A stretch of 22,028 bases of DNA from Comamonadaceae bacterium (lineage in GTDB: Bacteria; Pseudomonadota; Gammaproteobacteria; Burkholderiales; Burkholderiaceae_C), in NCBI GenBank assembly GCA_947464665.1, contig CANHXV010000008.1, forward strand, positions 1-22,028, written 5' to 3'. A model generated the notes under the pieces. That model saw nothing but the letters and a program-made list of their open reading frames with translations. It ran no database searches and had not been told where the DNA came from. Positions within the stretch are counted from its first letter, which is position 1; every line of letters begins with the position of its first letter. This document shows, piece by piece, positions 1 through 7,961 of this stretch. Both the position numbers and the translations under genes were made by a program.

Positions 1-2
1 AG

Positions 3-1166
3 ATGCAAAAAGTCAAAGGCATGGACGAACCCGTGCCTGAAGACATCTTGCGCGAAATTAACAAGAGCGTTTGGACCATTGGCTACACCGGCCAAAGTCC
101 AGAGCGCCTCAAAGCGCACATGCGCAACATGCATTTGTTCGATGTCAAAACGCTCAAATCTAAGGGTGGCAAAGACAAAGAAACAGGCTATGACTTCGGT
201 GACGATTACTTCGGTTTGCCATGGCCTTGCTACGGCACGCCCGAACTCAAGCACCCAGGTTCGCCTAATTTGTACGACACCTCCAAGCACGTCATGGAAG
301 GCGGCGGTAACTTCCGCGCCAACTTTGGCATTGAGCGTGAAGGCAAATCATTGTTGGCTGAAGACGGCTCACACTCCAAGGGTGCTGACATCACCACGGG
401 ATACCCCGAGCTAGATCACGTATTGCTCAAAAAGCTCGGCTGGTGGGGCGAGCTGACTGAAGCCGAATCCAAAGCAGCCGAAGGCAAAAACTGGAAGACC
501 GATTCTTCTGGCGGCATGATTCGTGTGTTCATGAAGAATCATGGATGTCATCCGTTTGGCAATGCCAAGGCCCGTGCTGTGGTCTGGAACTTCCCCGATC
601 CAATCCCTCAGCACCGCGAGCCACTGTATGGCACCCGTCCCGACATGATGGCCAAGTACCCCACGCACGACGACAGAAAAGCATTCTGGCGTATGCCCAC
701 TTTGTACAAAACCATTCAAGATAAAAACATTGCCGACAAGGTGCATGAGAAGTTCCCGCTCATCATGACCTCAGGTCGTTTGGTGGAGTACGAAGGCGGC
801 GGCGAAGAAACTCGTTCCAACCCTTGGCTGGCCGAGTTGCAGCAAGAAATGTTTGTCGAAATCAATCCGCAAACAGCCTCTAAGCGCGGCATTCGCAACG
901 GCGATCGGGCTTGGGTTAAGTCACCCACGGGTGCACGTTTGAATGTGCAAGCCTTGGTCACCGAGCGCGTTGCGCCCGATACCGTGTTCTTGCCTTTCCA
1001 CTTCTCAGGACGTTGGCAAGGTGCCGACATGCTGGCGCATTATCCGAATGGCGCAGCGCCTATCGTGCGCGGTGAAGCCGTCAACACGGCCACCACGTAT
1101 GGCTACGACAGCGTCACCATGATGCAAGAATCAAAAACCACCGTTTGCGATGTCGAGAAGGCCTAA
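3..1166 (+). CDS. fdhA: Formate dehydrogenase catalytic (alpha) subunit, C-terminal part; 5' end outside window
   Basis: This is the last 387 residues of a molybdopterin-dependent formate dehydrogenase large subunit, which oxidises formate to CO2 in the periplasm and passes electrons to the Fe-S subunit encoded next. The reading frame is open to the window edge, so the ATG at position 3 is internal and not the start. The C-terminal third (about visible residues 250-365) is a molydopterin-dinucleotide-binding beta-barrel domain, recognisable from PLIMTSGRLVEYEGGGEETR and, further on, the region around VEINPQTASKRGIRNGD and FLPFHFSGRWQG. The N-terminal [4Fe-4S] site, the Tat signal and the active-site Cys/Sec position lie upstream and cannot be checked. 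The gap to the Fe-S subunit gene is 27 bases, so they are co-transcribed. Family assignment is firm; whether the metal is Mo or W cannot be seen. Confidence 0.95.
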   Translation: MQKVKGMDEPVPEDILREINKSVWTIGYTGQSPERLKAHMRNMHLFDVKTLKSKGGKDKETGYDFGDDYFGLPWPCYGTPELKHPGSPNLYDTSKHVMEGGGNFRANFGIEREGKSLLAEDGSHSKGADITTGYPELDHVLLKKLGWWGELTEAESKAAEGKNWKTDSSGGMIRVFMKNHGCHPFGNAKARAVVWNFPDPIPQHREPLYGTRPDMMAKYPTHDDRKAFWRMPTLYKTIQDKNIADKVHEKFPLIMTSGRLVEYEGGGEETRSNPWLAELQQEMFVEINPQTASKRGIRNGDRAWVKSPTGARLNVQALVTERVAPDTVFLPFHFSGRWQGADMLAHYPNGAAPIVRGEAVNTATTYGYDSVTMMQESKTTVCDVEKA

Positions 1167-1193
1167 GGCCTTCAACACACACAGGAGTAAAAC

Positions 1194-1805
1194 ATGGCAA
1201 GAATGAAATTTATCTGTGATGCAGAGCGCTGCATTGAATGCAATGGTTGCGTCACGGCTTGTAAAAACGAGCACGAAGTACCTTGGGGCGTCAATCGCCG
1301 CCGCGTGGTCACTTTGAACGATGGTGTGCCCGGTGAGAGATCCATCTCTGTGGCTTGCATGCACTGCTCCGATGCGCCTTGTATGGCGGTCTGCCCCGTG
1401 AACTGTTTCTATCGCACCGAAGAGGGCGTGGTTTTGCACGACAAAGATGTGTGCATCGGCTGTGGCTACTGCTCTTATGCATGCCCGTTTGGCGCACCTC
1501 AGTTTCCAAGCGCTGGCACCTTTGGTGTGCGCGGCAAGATGGACAAGTGCACTTTCTGTGCTGGTGGCCCTGAAGCCAATGGCAGCCAAGCCGAGTTTGA
1601 AAAATATGGCCGCAACCGTTTGGCCGAAGGCAAGTTGCCTGCGTGCGCTGAAATGTGTTCTACCAAAGCGCTGCTCGCTGGTGATGGTGATGTGGTGGCC
1701 GATATTTTCCGCAACCGCGTGGTGCAACGCGGCAAAGGTGCAGAGGTTTGGGGTTGGGGCACTGCCTACGGCAGCAAAACCGATGCGAAAGGCGCTAAAT
1801 CATGA
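1194..1805 (+). CDS. fdhB: Formate dehydrogenase iron-sulfur (beta) subunit
   Basis: This is a 203-residue ferredoxin-like electron-transfer subunit that carries electrons from the catalytic subunit to the membrane cytochrome b. It has the four-cluster cysteine pattern of the HybA/FdnH/FdhB family: CIECNGCVTAC near residue 11, CMHCSDAPCMAVCP near 55, CIGCGYCSYACP near 87, and a last split set, CTFC near 117 followed by CAEMC near 150. There is no C-terminal transmembrane anchor of the E. coli FdnH kind, so it probably docks through the gamma subunit. An AGGAG ribosome site (1183-1187) lies 6 bases before the ATG. The stop overlaps the next start (ATGA at 1802-1805), indicating translational coupling to the lipoprotein gene. 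Confidence 0.96.
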   Translation: MARMKFICDAERCIECNGCVTACKNEHEVPWGVNRRRVVTLNDGVPGERSISVACMHCSDAPCMAVCPVNCFYRTEEGVVLHDKDVCIGCGYCSYACPFGAPQFPSAGTFGVRGKMDKCTFCAGGPEANGSQAEFEKYGRNRLAEGKLPACAEMCSTKALLAGDGDVVADIFRNRVVQRGKGAEVWGWGTAYGSKTDAKGAKS

Positions 1806-2047
1806 GCAACTTCAAACGCTTGACAGGTCTTGCCATTGCTTTGGCATTGGCAGCAGGCCTCACCGCTTGCGGCGACAAAGCCCAAGAATTGACGGGCCAG
1901 CCCAAGGTTGACGCCGCGCCTTATACCGGTACGGGTGTCAAGGTGTTCACGGAGGCTGACTGGAAAGCAGGCGACAAGAACAGCTGGGCTCAGCAACTCA
2001 AAACGCGCGCTCAATATGGGCAAAACGATCACTCGCGATCCAACTGA
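1802..2047 (+). CDS. Small lipoprotein encoded inside the formate dehydrogenase operon
   Basis: This is an 81-residue protein with a classic lipoprotein signal: a short positive N-terminus (SNFKR), a hydrophobic run, and the lipobox LTAC, with the acylated cysteine at residue 23. The remaining roughly 58 residues are hydrophilic, with no cysteines and no domain I recognise. The start overlaps the fdhB stop by four bases (ATGA), and the cytochrome subunit begins 16 bases after its stop, so it sits firmly in the operon. By position it may help assemble or anchor the periplasmic formate dehydrogenase, but that is inference; the sequence itself shows only a small secreted lipoprotein. Confidence 0.8.
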   Translation: MSNFKRLTGLAIALALAAGLTACGDKAQELTGQPKVDAAPYTGTGVKVFTEADWKAGDKNSWAQQLKTRAQYGQNDHSRSN

Positions 2048-2056
2048 AGGTGGGAG
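2048..2056 (+). promoter_or_regulatory. Ribosome binding site fixing the fdhC start
   Basis: AGGTGGGAG lies 7 bases before the ATG at 2064. The same frame stays open upstream to 1908, but that extension overlaps the lipoprotein gene, has no ribosome site, and would bury the signal peptide that follows residue Met-2064. This site therefore decides the start. Confidence 0.7.
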
Positions 2057-2063
2057 ATCAACC

Positions 2064-3287
2064 ATGAACAGATCCTCGGTAACTAAATGCATTCAGTCGG
2101 GTCTCTTGGCCGCAGGCTTGATGTTGGGTGGGGTCTTGAGTGTGTCTGCACAAACTGCTCCTGCAGCTCCTGCAGCTCCTGCAGCCCCAGCCGCCGCTGA
2201 CAGCCCCAAGACGGGTGCTCTTGGCGTTCAAAGCGCCAATATTTTTTCAATCGCTCCCGATGCCAGCACCGATGCCAAATACGCAGACCAAAACAATGGT
2301 GAGCGCGACAAGGTTCAACCTGGTAACAACGCACCCATGTGGCGACAAGTTGGCGCAGGTGCCAACGGTTACAGCAGCTTGCCTGCATCAAAAGCGCCTG
2401 AAGCGGGCAACCTTATTCAACCGTTTGTGCAATACCCCGGCTCCAAGCTCACCACAGCGGGAGAGGCATGGCGCCAAGTGCGCAACAACTGGATCATTCC
2501 CTACGGTGGCTCATTGCTGCTGATTGTTGCTTTGGCTATTGCCTTGTTCTATTACGGTAAAGGCACCATGAAGCTGCATGGTGCAGAAACAGGTCGCAAG
2601 ATTGAGCGCTTTACGCCGCTAGAGCGCGCTGCCCATTGGACCAACGCGATTGCGTTTGTTTTGTTGGCCGTCTCAGGTGTAGTCATTGCTTTTGGAAAGT
2701 ATTTCATCCTGCCCCTCATTGGCACCACCTTGTTTGGTTATTTCACTTATTTTCTGAAAAACGTTCACAATTTCGCTGGGCCTTTGTTTGCTGTGTCGCT
2801 CATCATTGTGTTTGTCACTTTCCTGAAGGACAACTGGCCTAGCAAGGAAGACATCACTTGGCTTTTAAAGGGTGGTGGCATGTTCTCAGGCCACGAAGTG
2901 CCATCACACCGTTTCAATGCCGGTGAAAAGGTAGTGTTCTGGTTTGGTGTCCTGGGCTTGGGAGTCATTGTGGTGGCCTCAGGCTTGGTACTCGATATGC
3001 TCATTCCTGGTCTCATCTATGAGCGCAGCACCATGCAAATTGCCAACATGATTCATGGTATATCCACTGTGCTCATGATGGCCATGTTCTTGGGCCACAT
3101 CTACATGGGTACCATTGGCATGCAAGGCGCATTCAGCGCCATGCGGGAAGGGTATGTCGATGAAACTTGGGCCAAAGAGCATCACGAACTTTGGTACAAC
3201 GACATCAAGGCAGGCAAAATTCCTGCACAAAGATCTCCAGAAGCTGCTGCCCACGGCGGCGCGGCATCCACATCGGCATCTGCCTGA
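2064..3287 (+). CDS. fdhC: Formate dehydrogenase cytochrome b (gamma) subunit with long exported N-terminal extension
   Basis: This is a 407-residue membrane subunit that takes electrons from FdhB and passes them to quinone through b-type hemes. Starting at the ATG with a good ribosome site, it has a signal peptide ending near SVSAQ (about residue 30), an Ala/Pro-rich tract, about 100 exported residues, and one transmembrane segment (GGSLLLIVALAIALFYYG, about 149-166). A four-helix cytochrome b561/FdnI-type core follows. Likely heme or quinone-site histidines are in ERAAHWTNA, NVHNFAGP, NMIHGIS and LGHIYMG. E. coli FdnI is only about 217 residues, so about 170 residues are extra at the N-terminus; similarly long gamma subunits are known from other proteobacteria. 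The core assignment is firm; the role of the extension is unknown. Confidence 0.93.
   Translation: MNRSSVTKCIQSGLLAAGLMLGGVLSVSAQTAPAAPAAPAAPAAADSPKTGALGVQSANIFSIAPDASTDAKYADQNNGERDKVQPGNNAPMWRQVGAGANGYSSLPASKAPEAGNLIQPFVQYPGSKLTTAGEAWRQVRNNWIIPYGGSLLLIVALAIALFYYGKGTMKLHGAETGRKIERFTPLERAAHWTNAIAFVLLAVSGVVIAFGKYFILPLIGTTLFGYFTYFLKNVHNFAGPLFAVSLIIVFVTFLKDNWPSKEDITWLLKGGGMFSGHEVPSHRFNAGEKVVFWFGVLGLGVIVVASGLVLDMLIPGLIYERSTMQIANMIHGISTVLMMAMFLGHIYMGTIGMQGAFSAMREGYVDETWAKEHHELWYNDIKAGKIPAQRSPEAAAHGGAASTSASA
2157..2183 (+). repeat. Three perfect 9-bp tandem repeats inside fdhC
   Basis: The unit GCTCCTGCA occurs three times in a row and is followed by a degenerate copy (GCCCCAGCC). It encodes Ala-Pro-Ala just after the signal peptide of the cytochrome subunit. 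The unit length is a multiple of three, so copy-number change would alter linker length without breaking the frame. Confidence 0.85.
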
Positions 3288-3305
3288 AGTAAGAGGACTC
3301 AAATC

Positions 3306-3698
3306 ATGAAAAAATCATTGATCAGCTTGGCCGCTTTGGCGCTGGCCTCCTTGTTCAGTCTTTCTGCAATGGCCAAGTTGCCAGCGCCTAGCGACGAAGC
3401 AAAAGCCAAGGCTGCAGAAGCTGCTGCTAAAACAGCCCACAGCAACAAAGTGGCAGACTTTCAATTGTGCAAGTCGCGTGAAAAAGTGGCTGCCCACTAT
3501 TACAAGACAGCCAAGGCCAGCGGCAAACCCACTAACCCGCCTGTCGCAACACCAGCATGTGCAGATCCAGGTCCTTATGTGGCAGCTGCTCCGGCCGCTC
3601 CTGCTCCTGTAGCCGCAGCACCCGCATCAGGCACTAAGCCTGGAGCGCCTGCTCCAGCTACCGCTCCCGCCGCTCCTGCGCCCGCTAAAAAATCCTGA
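3306..3698 (+). CDS. Small exported Ala/Pro-rich protein, last gene of the formate dehydrogenase operon
   Basis: This is a 130-residue protein with a signal peptide (MKKSLISLAALALASLFSLSAMA, cleavage after AMA near residue 23). The mature part begins with a helical Lys/Ala-rich stretch and has a short conserved-looking core with two cysteines (FQLCKSREKVAAHYYK and, about 30 residues on, TPACADPGPYV). It ends in a low-complexity Ala/Pro tail of about 40 residues. An AGAGGA ribosome site (3292-3297) lies 8 bases before the ATG; the gene is 18 bases after fdhC and directly before the operon terminator. I recognise no named domain. Position suggests a periplasmic partner of the formate dehydrogenase; the tail resembles the Ala/Pro linker of fdhC. 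Function unknown. Confidence 0.8.
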   Translation: MKKSLISLAALALASLFSLSAMAKLPAPSDEAKAKAAEAAAKTAHSNKVADFQLCKSREKVAAHYYKTAKASGKPTNPPVATPACADPGPYVAAAPAAPAPVAAAPASGTKPGAPAPATAPAAPAPAKKS

Positions 3699-3722
3699 TT
3701 TTTCCCTGAATTCATCAGGTTG

Positions 3723-3755
3723 AAAGTCCCTCGCTGCAAAGGCGTGGGACTTTTT
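3723..3755 (+). terminator. Rho-independent terminator of the formate dehydrogenase operon
   Basis: AAAGTCCC (3723-3730) pairs with GGGACTTT (3746-3753). Inside it CGC (3732-3734) pairs with GCG (3742-3744) across a single T-T mismatch, leaving a 7-base loop. The 3' arm runs into TTTTT. It lies 25 bases after the last operon gene and before fdhD, so fdhD is probably transcribed separately. Confidence 0.85.
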
Positions 3756-3789
3756 GCGTTAGGCTCAGACCTGAATCTTTGATTGACCC

Positions 3790-4686
3790 ATGTTGCAAAC
3801 GCCTGCCCTCAAGCCCAGACTGACCCAAGCCCGCGCAGAATTGACGCGTCAAATCAGTGTGGTCAACGAGTTTGGTGAAACATCCCAAGTGCATATTCCG
3901 GCGGAGCGTGCGCTCACCGTCTACCTAGACAAAAAAGAGTTGGTCACCCTCATGACTTTGGGCGCCAGTCCAGAATGGTTGGTGCTGGGATTTCTGCTCA
4001 ACCAACGCTTGATTCAATCCGTGAATGAAATTGAATCCATCACCGTGGATTGGACTTTAGGTGAAGGTGAAATGGGGCAGCCTGGTGTGGCGGCCATCAA
4101 TACGCGCGAGGGCCAAAGCCAAGCGGGGCCTAAAACGGCAGCGCGCGTCGTCACGACAGGCTGTGGACAAGGCAGTGTGTTCGGAGATTTGGTCAGCGAC
4201 ATTGATGCCATTCAATTGCCAGTTGATGCGCATATTTCTCAGGCTACTTTGTACGCCTTGGTGAACGCCATTCGCATTCAAGAAACCACTTACAAATCTT
4301 CGGGCTCGGTCCATGGCTGTGCTTTGTTCAAGGGTTCAGACATGCTGATGTTTGTCGAAGATGTAGGCCGGCACAATGCCGTTGACACCATTGCTGGCTG
4401 GATGGTCATGAACGATGTCAGCGGCCACGACAAAGTTTTTTACACCACGGGTAGGTTGACCAGCGAGATGGTCATCAAGTCAGCCCAGATGGGTGTCCCC
4501 ATTGCTGTGTCTCGAAGTGGCATTACCCAAATGGGTTTGGAAGTGGCCGAGCGCGTACAACTTTGCGCCATTGGACGTGCGACCAACAAGCGGTTCTTGT
4601 GTTTCAGCGCACCGCACAGATTGAAGTGGCAAGCCGAACTGGCTGAAGGCTCCTTGAGCAAGCCCATGCTTCAAGATGCCGTCTGA
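3790..4686 (+). CDS. fdhD: Formate dehydrogenase accessory sulfurtransferase FdhD
   Basis: This 298-residue FdhD-family protein passes sulfur from IscS to the molybdenum cofactor, a step needed for active formate dehydrogenase. Family marks are VTTGCGQGSVFGDL (about 122-135), SSGSVHGCALF, MFVEDVGRHNAVDTIAGW, VFYTTGRLTSEMVIKSAQMG and IAVSRSGIT. Cys125 matches the conserved sulfur-carrying cysteine, but the residue three places on is Gly128, so the C-x2-C pair described for E. coli FdhD (C121/C124) is not present. Length is a little above the usual 260-280, from the N-terminus. I see no clear ribosome site before the ATG. It lies just downstream of the enzyme it matures, behind the terminator, and its end overlaps the next gene by 11 bases. 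Confidence 0.95.
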   Translation: MLQTPALKPRLTQARAELTRQISVVNEFGETSQVHIPAERALTVYLDKKELVTLMTLGASPEWLVLGFLLNQRLIQSVNEIESITVDWTLGEGEMGQPGVAAINTREGQSQAGPKTAARVVTTGCGQGSVFGDLVSDIDAIQLPVDAHISQATLYALVNAIRIQETTYKSSGSVHGCALFKGSDMLMFVEDVGRHNAVDTIAGWMVMNDVSGHDKVFYTTGRLTSEMVIKSAQMGVPIAVSRSGITQMGLEVAERVQLCAIGRATNKRFLCFSAPHRLKWQAELAEGSLSKPMLQDAV

Positions 4687-7282
4687 AGTTTCTAAAGCGC
4701 TCATGAGCCTTCCGTCAGTTGTCGTGAGTCAGCACTCGTGGTTGCGCTCCTTGCAATTGGGGTGGCGCAATCTTTGGCGAGACTTGCGTTCTGGCGAGTT
4801 GAACTTGCTCATTGTTTCGGTGGTGTTGGCAGTTTCTGCACTCACTGCCGTTGGATTCTTCTCTGATCGACTTCAAGCTGGCTTATGGCGAGACGCGAGA
4901 CAACTCTTGGGCGGTGATGCGGTGGTCGTTAGCGACAAACCAACAGCCGACTATTTTCAAAAGAAGGCCTTGGCACTCGGACTCAAAACCAATGCCACCT
5001 TGAACTTTCCCAGCATGGCTCGCGCAGACGATACCAAAGGCGGCGAAACCAAATTGGTGGCTTTGAAAGCAGTGTCCGAAGGCTATCCTTTGCGGGGGCA
5101 AATGAGCTTGTTGAACCCTCAAAGTCAGACTGCGTCCAACAATGAAGCAACTTCACGCTTGACCCGCGATGTGCCTCAACCCGGGCAAGCTTGGGTTGAC
5201 CCTGCTTTGCTGGAAGTGTTGAACCTTCAGATGGGTGATGCGATTTGGTTGGGTGACAAGTCTTTTCAAATTGCCGCACTCATTGACCGCGAGCCAGACC
5301 GCGGTGCCGCCTTTATGAATTTTGCACCGAGGGTCATGATTCACCAATCCGATGTGCCTGCCACGGGCTTGATTCAACCAGCAAGCCGTATTTCTTACCG
5401 TATGGCGGTATCAGGTGATGCGTCGCAGGTGAATGTGCAGCAGTTTTTAAAATGGGCTCGAGCGGAAGTGGACAAGCCAGAAGTGCGCGGTATTCAAATT
5501 GAGTCGATGGAAAGTGGCCGCCCTGAAATGCGCCAAACTCTAGACCGTGCGGAAAAGTTTTTGAATTTGGTTGCGCTGCTTGCTGCCCTTTTGTGTGCGG
5601 TGGCGGTGGCTTTGGCAGCCAGAACCTTTGCAAGCAAGCACCTTGATGCGTGCGCCTTATTGCGCGTCTTGGGGCAGAGTCAACAAACACTGTCTGTGGC
5701 CTACGCCTTTGAGTTCATTACCGCCGGTATGGTGGCCAGTTTGATGGGCGTGCTGCTGGGCTTCGGTATTCATCACGCTTTTGTATGGTTGTTGGCGGGT
5801 TTGGTCGATGCTCAACTTCCGCCCAGTTCCATCGCGCCTGCGCTGTTGGGGTTGGGCATGGGCCTGACCTTGTTATTGGCATTTGGATTGCCACCTGTGT
5901 TGCAGTTGGCCAAAGTTCCGGCGATGCGAGTCATACGCCGCGACGTCGGTGGTTTGCAGCCAGCATCTGTCGGTGTTTTGCTGATGGGCTTGTTTGGTTT
6001 TGCAGGCGCTTTGCTGTGGGCCAGTCGGGATCTGAAGTTGGGCCTAATGACAGTCGGTGGTTTTGCAATCGCCACCCTGTTGTTTGCTGGCGCCACCTGG
6101 TTGGCTTTGAAACTCTTGCGCAAGTGGGTGCCATCCGACGCCACCCCCCGATGGCTTTTGCTGGCCACACGCCAAGTCATGGCGCGTCCCGTTTATGCGG
6201 TGGTTCAAGTGAGCGCATTGTCGGTTGGTTTGTTAGCCTTGGTCTTGTTGGTTTTACTTCGCACCGATCTCATCAGCAGCTGGCGAAATGCCACACCGGT
6301 GAATGCGCCCGATCGTTTTGTCATCAACGTCCAGCCCGATCAAACGGAAGCATTTCAAGCCACGCTGAGGCAAGAGGGAGTGAAAAACTACGACTGGTAC
6401 CCCATGATCCGAGGTCGCTTGGTCGCCGTCAATGGCAACGCTGTCAGCCCTTTAGATTACACCGATGACCGCGCCAAACGTTTGGTCGATCGGGAATTTA
6501 ACTTGTCTGCGCGCTCTGCCAAGCCCGAGCACAATCCAGTGGTTCAAGGTCAATGGCGAGAAGGCGAGAGCGATGCCGTCAGTGTAGAAATTGGCATTGC
6601 CAAAACACTTGGCTTGAAGATGGGCGATCGTTTGCGATTTGATGTGGGCGGCGTGATCTCTGAAGGGCGCATCACCTCTCTGCGCAAAGTAGACTGGGGC
6701 TCGATGCGTGCCAACTTCTTTGTGATCTACCCGATTGACAATTTGCCCAATGTCCCCTTGAGTTACATGGCAGCTTTTAAAACACCTGACGAGCCAAGCT
6801 TCGAGCGCAACTTGCTTCAGCAGTTTCCCAATGTCACCAGTGTCGACTTGCGAGCCACGCTCACGCAAGTTCAAAAAGTGTTGGACCAAGTCATTCGCGC
6901 GGTTGAGTTTTTATTTGCTTTCACCTTGATGGCTGGCTTGTTGGTGCTGACTGCCGCTGTCACGTCCACACGCGAGGAGCGAAAAAGAGAATTCGCCATC
7001 ATGCGGGCCTTGGGTGCGACGGGTCGTTTGTTAAGTCAAGTTCAAACAGCAGAGTTGATGGGGGTTGGACTGTTGGCAGGCTTTTTGGCCAGCTTGGTGG
7101 CCGAGTTGGTAGGCTGGGGTTTGGCTCGGTTCGTCTTTGAATTTGAATGGACTGCATCACTTTGGGTGCCAGCTGCTGGGGCACTCACAGGCGCCGTATT
7201 GGCCTGGGTGGCTGGGTGGTGGGGCTTGGCAGAAGTGCTCAGGCAGCCTGTGTCGCAAACGCTGCGTCAGGCTTCTGAATAA
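4676..7282 (+). CDS. FtsX-family (YbbP-like) ABC transporter permease
   Basis: This is an 868-residue membrane protein with two FtsX-type permease units. It has one transmembrane helix near residues 40-62, a large periplasmic domain, helices at about 298-320, 340-420, 430-480 and 505-530, and a second periplasmic domain. A C-terminal FtsX block follows at about 740-860, containing TSTREERKREFAIMRALGAT, the cytoplasmic coupling motif of the family. The arrangement matches YbbP-like permeases, which normally work with a YbbA-type ATPase in lipid or lipoprotein handling, but no ATPase gene is next to it here. The ATG at 4676 overlaps fdhD by 11 bases; Met10 at 4703 is an alternative start. The stop is one base from the stop of the convergent Smr gene. 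The transported substrate cannot be inferred. Confidence 0.9.
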   Translation: MPSEVSKALMSLPSVVVSQHSWLRSLQLGWRNLWRDLRSGELNLLIVSVVLAVSALTAVGFFSDRLQAGLWRDARQLLGGDAVVVSDKPTADYFQKKALALGLKTNATLNFPSMARADDTKGGETKLVALKAVSEGYPLRGQMSLLNPQSQTASNNEATSRLTRDVPQPGQAWVDPALLEVLNLQMGDAIWLGDKSFQIAALIDREPDRGAAFMNFAPRVMIHQSDVPATGLIQPASRISYRMAVSGDASQVNVQQFLKWARAEVDKPEVRGIQIESMESGRPEMRQTLDRAEKFLNLVALLAALLCAVAVALAARTFASKHLDACALLRVLGQSQQTLSVAYAFEFITAGMVASLMGVLLGFGIHHAFVWLLAGLVDAQLPPSSIAPALLGLGMGLTLLLAFGLPPVLQLAKVPAMRVIRRDVGGLQPASVGVLLMGLFGFAGALLWASRDLKLGLMTVGGFAIATLLFAGATWLALKLLRKWVPSDATPRWLLLATRQVMARPVYAVVQVSALSVGLLALVLLVLLRTDLISSWRNATPVNAPDRFVINVQPDQTEAFQATLRQEGVKNYDWYPMIRGRLVAVNGNAVSPLDYTDDRAKRLVDREFNLSARSAKPEHNPVVQGQWREGESDAVSVEIGIAKTLGLKMGDRLRFDVGGVISEGRITSLRKVDWGSMRANFFVIYPIDNLPNVPLSYMAAFKTPDEPSFERNLLQQFPNVTSVDLRATLTQVQKVLDQVIRAVEFLFAFTLMAGLLVLTAAVTSTREERKREFAIMRALGATGRLLSQVQTAELMGVGLLAGFLASLVAELVGWGLARFVFEFEWTASLWVPAAGALTGAVLAWVAGWWGLAEVLRQPVSQTLRQASE

Positions 7283-7283
7283 A

Positions 7284-7919
7284 TCAAGAAGGTGTGAGCA
7301 ACACCACCAAGGCACCAGCGCCGCCTTCAGCCGGTTTGGCTTGCACAAAAGCCATCACCTGATTTTTTTGGACCAACCAACTGTGCACTTTCGATTTGAG
7401 CACCGGCGTTTTGCCTGGAGAGCCCAAGCCTTTGCCGTGCACCACCCGGACGCATCGAATGCCTTGTTTGTGAGCCTCGCGAATGAAAGTGGTTAAAGCC
7501 AAGCGCGCTTCATCGCTGCGCAAGCCATGTAAATCAATTTCACGTTGAATAGACCAGTCGCCTTTGCGCAACTTGCGCGTGACTTCTGTGCCCACACTGG
7601 GCCGGCGAAAGCTAAGCGCATCGTCGGTGTCTAGCAAAGTGCTCACGTCGAATTCATCACTCAATGAATCTTGAATGACTTTGGCTTCGTCTTTTTGAAG
7701 CTGCGTAGCCACAGGATCACGCGGCTTGCTGGGAAGGTTGGCTTTGTTGTGGACAGGCAATGGCGCCACCTTGCCAATGGCTCGTGCAAAGAGGTTTTTA
7801 TCGGCCTCGGCTTTGCGAATGGCTGCCGCGCGCTCGGCTTTCTCAGCAGCTGCTTTGGCCTGCGCCGCCGCAATTTGCTTTTGAACCTGTTTGAGATCTT
7901 GAAGCGATTGAAATTTCAC
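7284..7919 (-). CDS. Smr/MutS2 C-terminal domain protein
   Basis: This is about 211 residues from a GTG at 7919 (MKFQSLQDLKQVQKQ); a TTG at 7937 would add six residues, and neither has a good ribosome site. The N-terminal third is a charged Ala/Lys/Glu helix, probably coiled coil (about residues 8-45). A middle linker follows, then the Smr domain (about 125-211) with its two family motifs, EIDLHGLRSDEA and VVHGKGLGSPGKTPVLK. Smr domains bind or nick nucleic acids, and bacterial stand-alone versions have been linked to nuclease activity and, in E. coli SmrB, to rescue of collided ribosomes; which applies here is not visible. It follows radC on the same strand after 42 bases, so the two may be co-transcribed. 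Confidence 0.9.
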   Translation of the reverse strand: MKFQSLQDLKQVQKQIAAAQAKAAAEKAERAAAIRKAEADKNLFARAIGKVAPLPVHNKANLPSKPRDPVATQLQKDEAKVIQDSLSDEFDVSTLLDTDDALSFRRPSVGTEVTRKLRKGDWSIQREIDLHGLRSDEARLALTTFIREAHKQGIRCVRVVHGKGLGSPGKTPVLKSKVHSWLVQKNQVMAFVQAKPAEGGAGALVVLLTPS

Positions 7920-7961
7920 CAGCCAATGTTGCCACAAGCTGTGCGTGTTTTAACCGCGACC

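Noticed and set aside
1908..2063. Upstream extension of the cytochrome b gene
   Set aside because: Overlaps the lipoprotein gene in another frame, has no ribosome site, and would hide the signal peptide.
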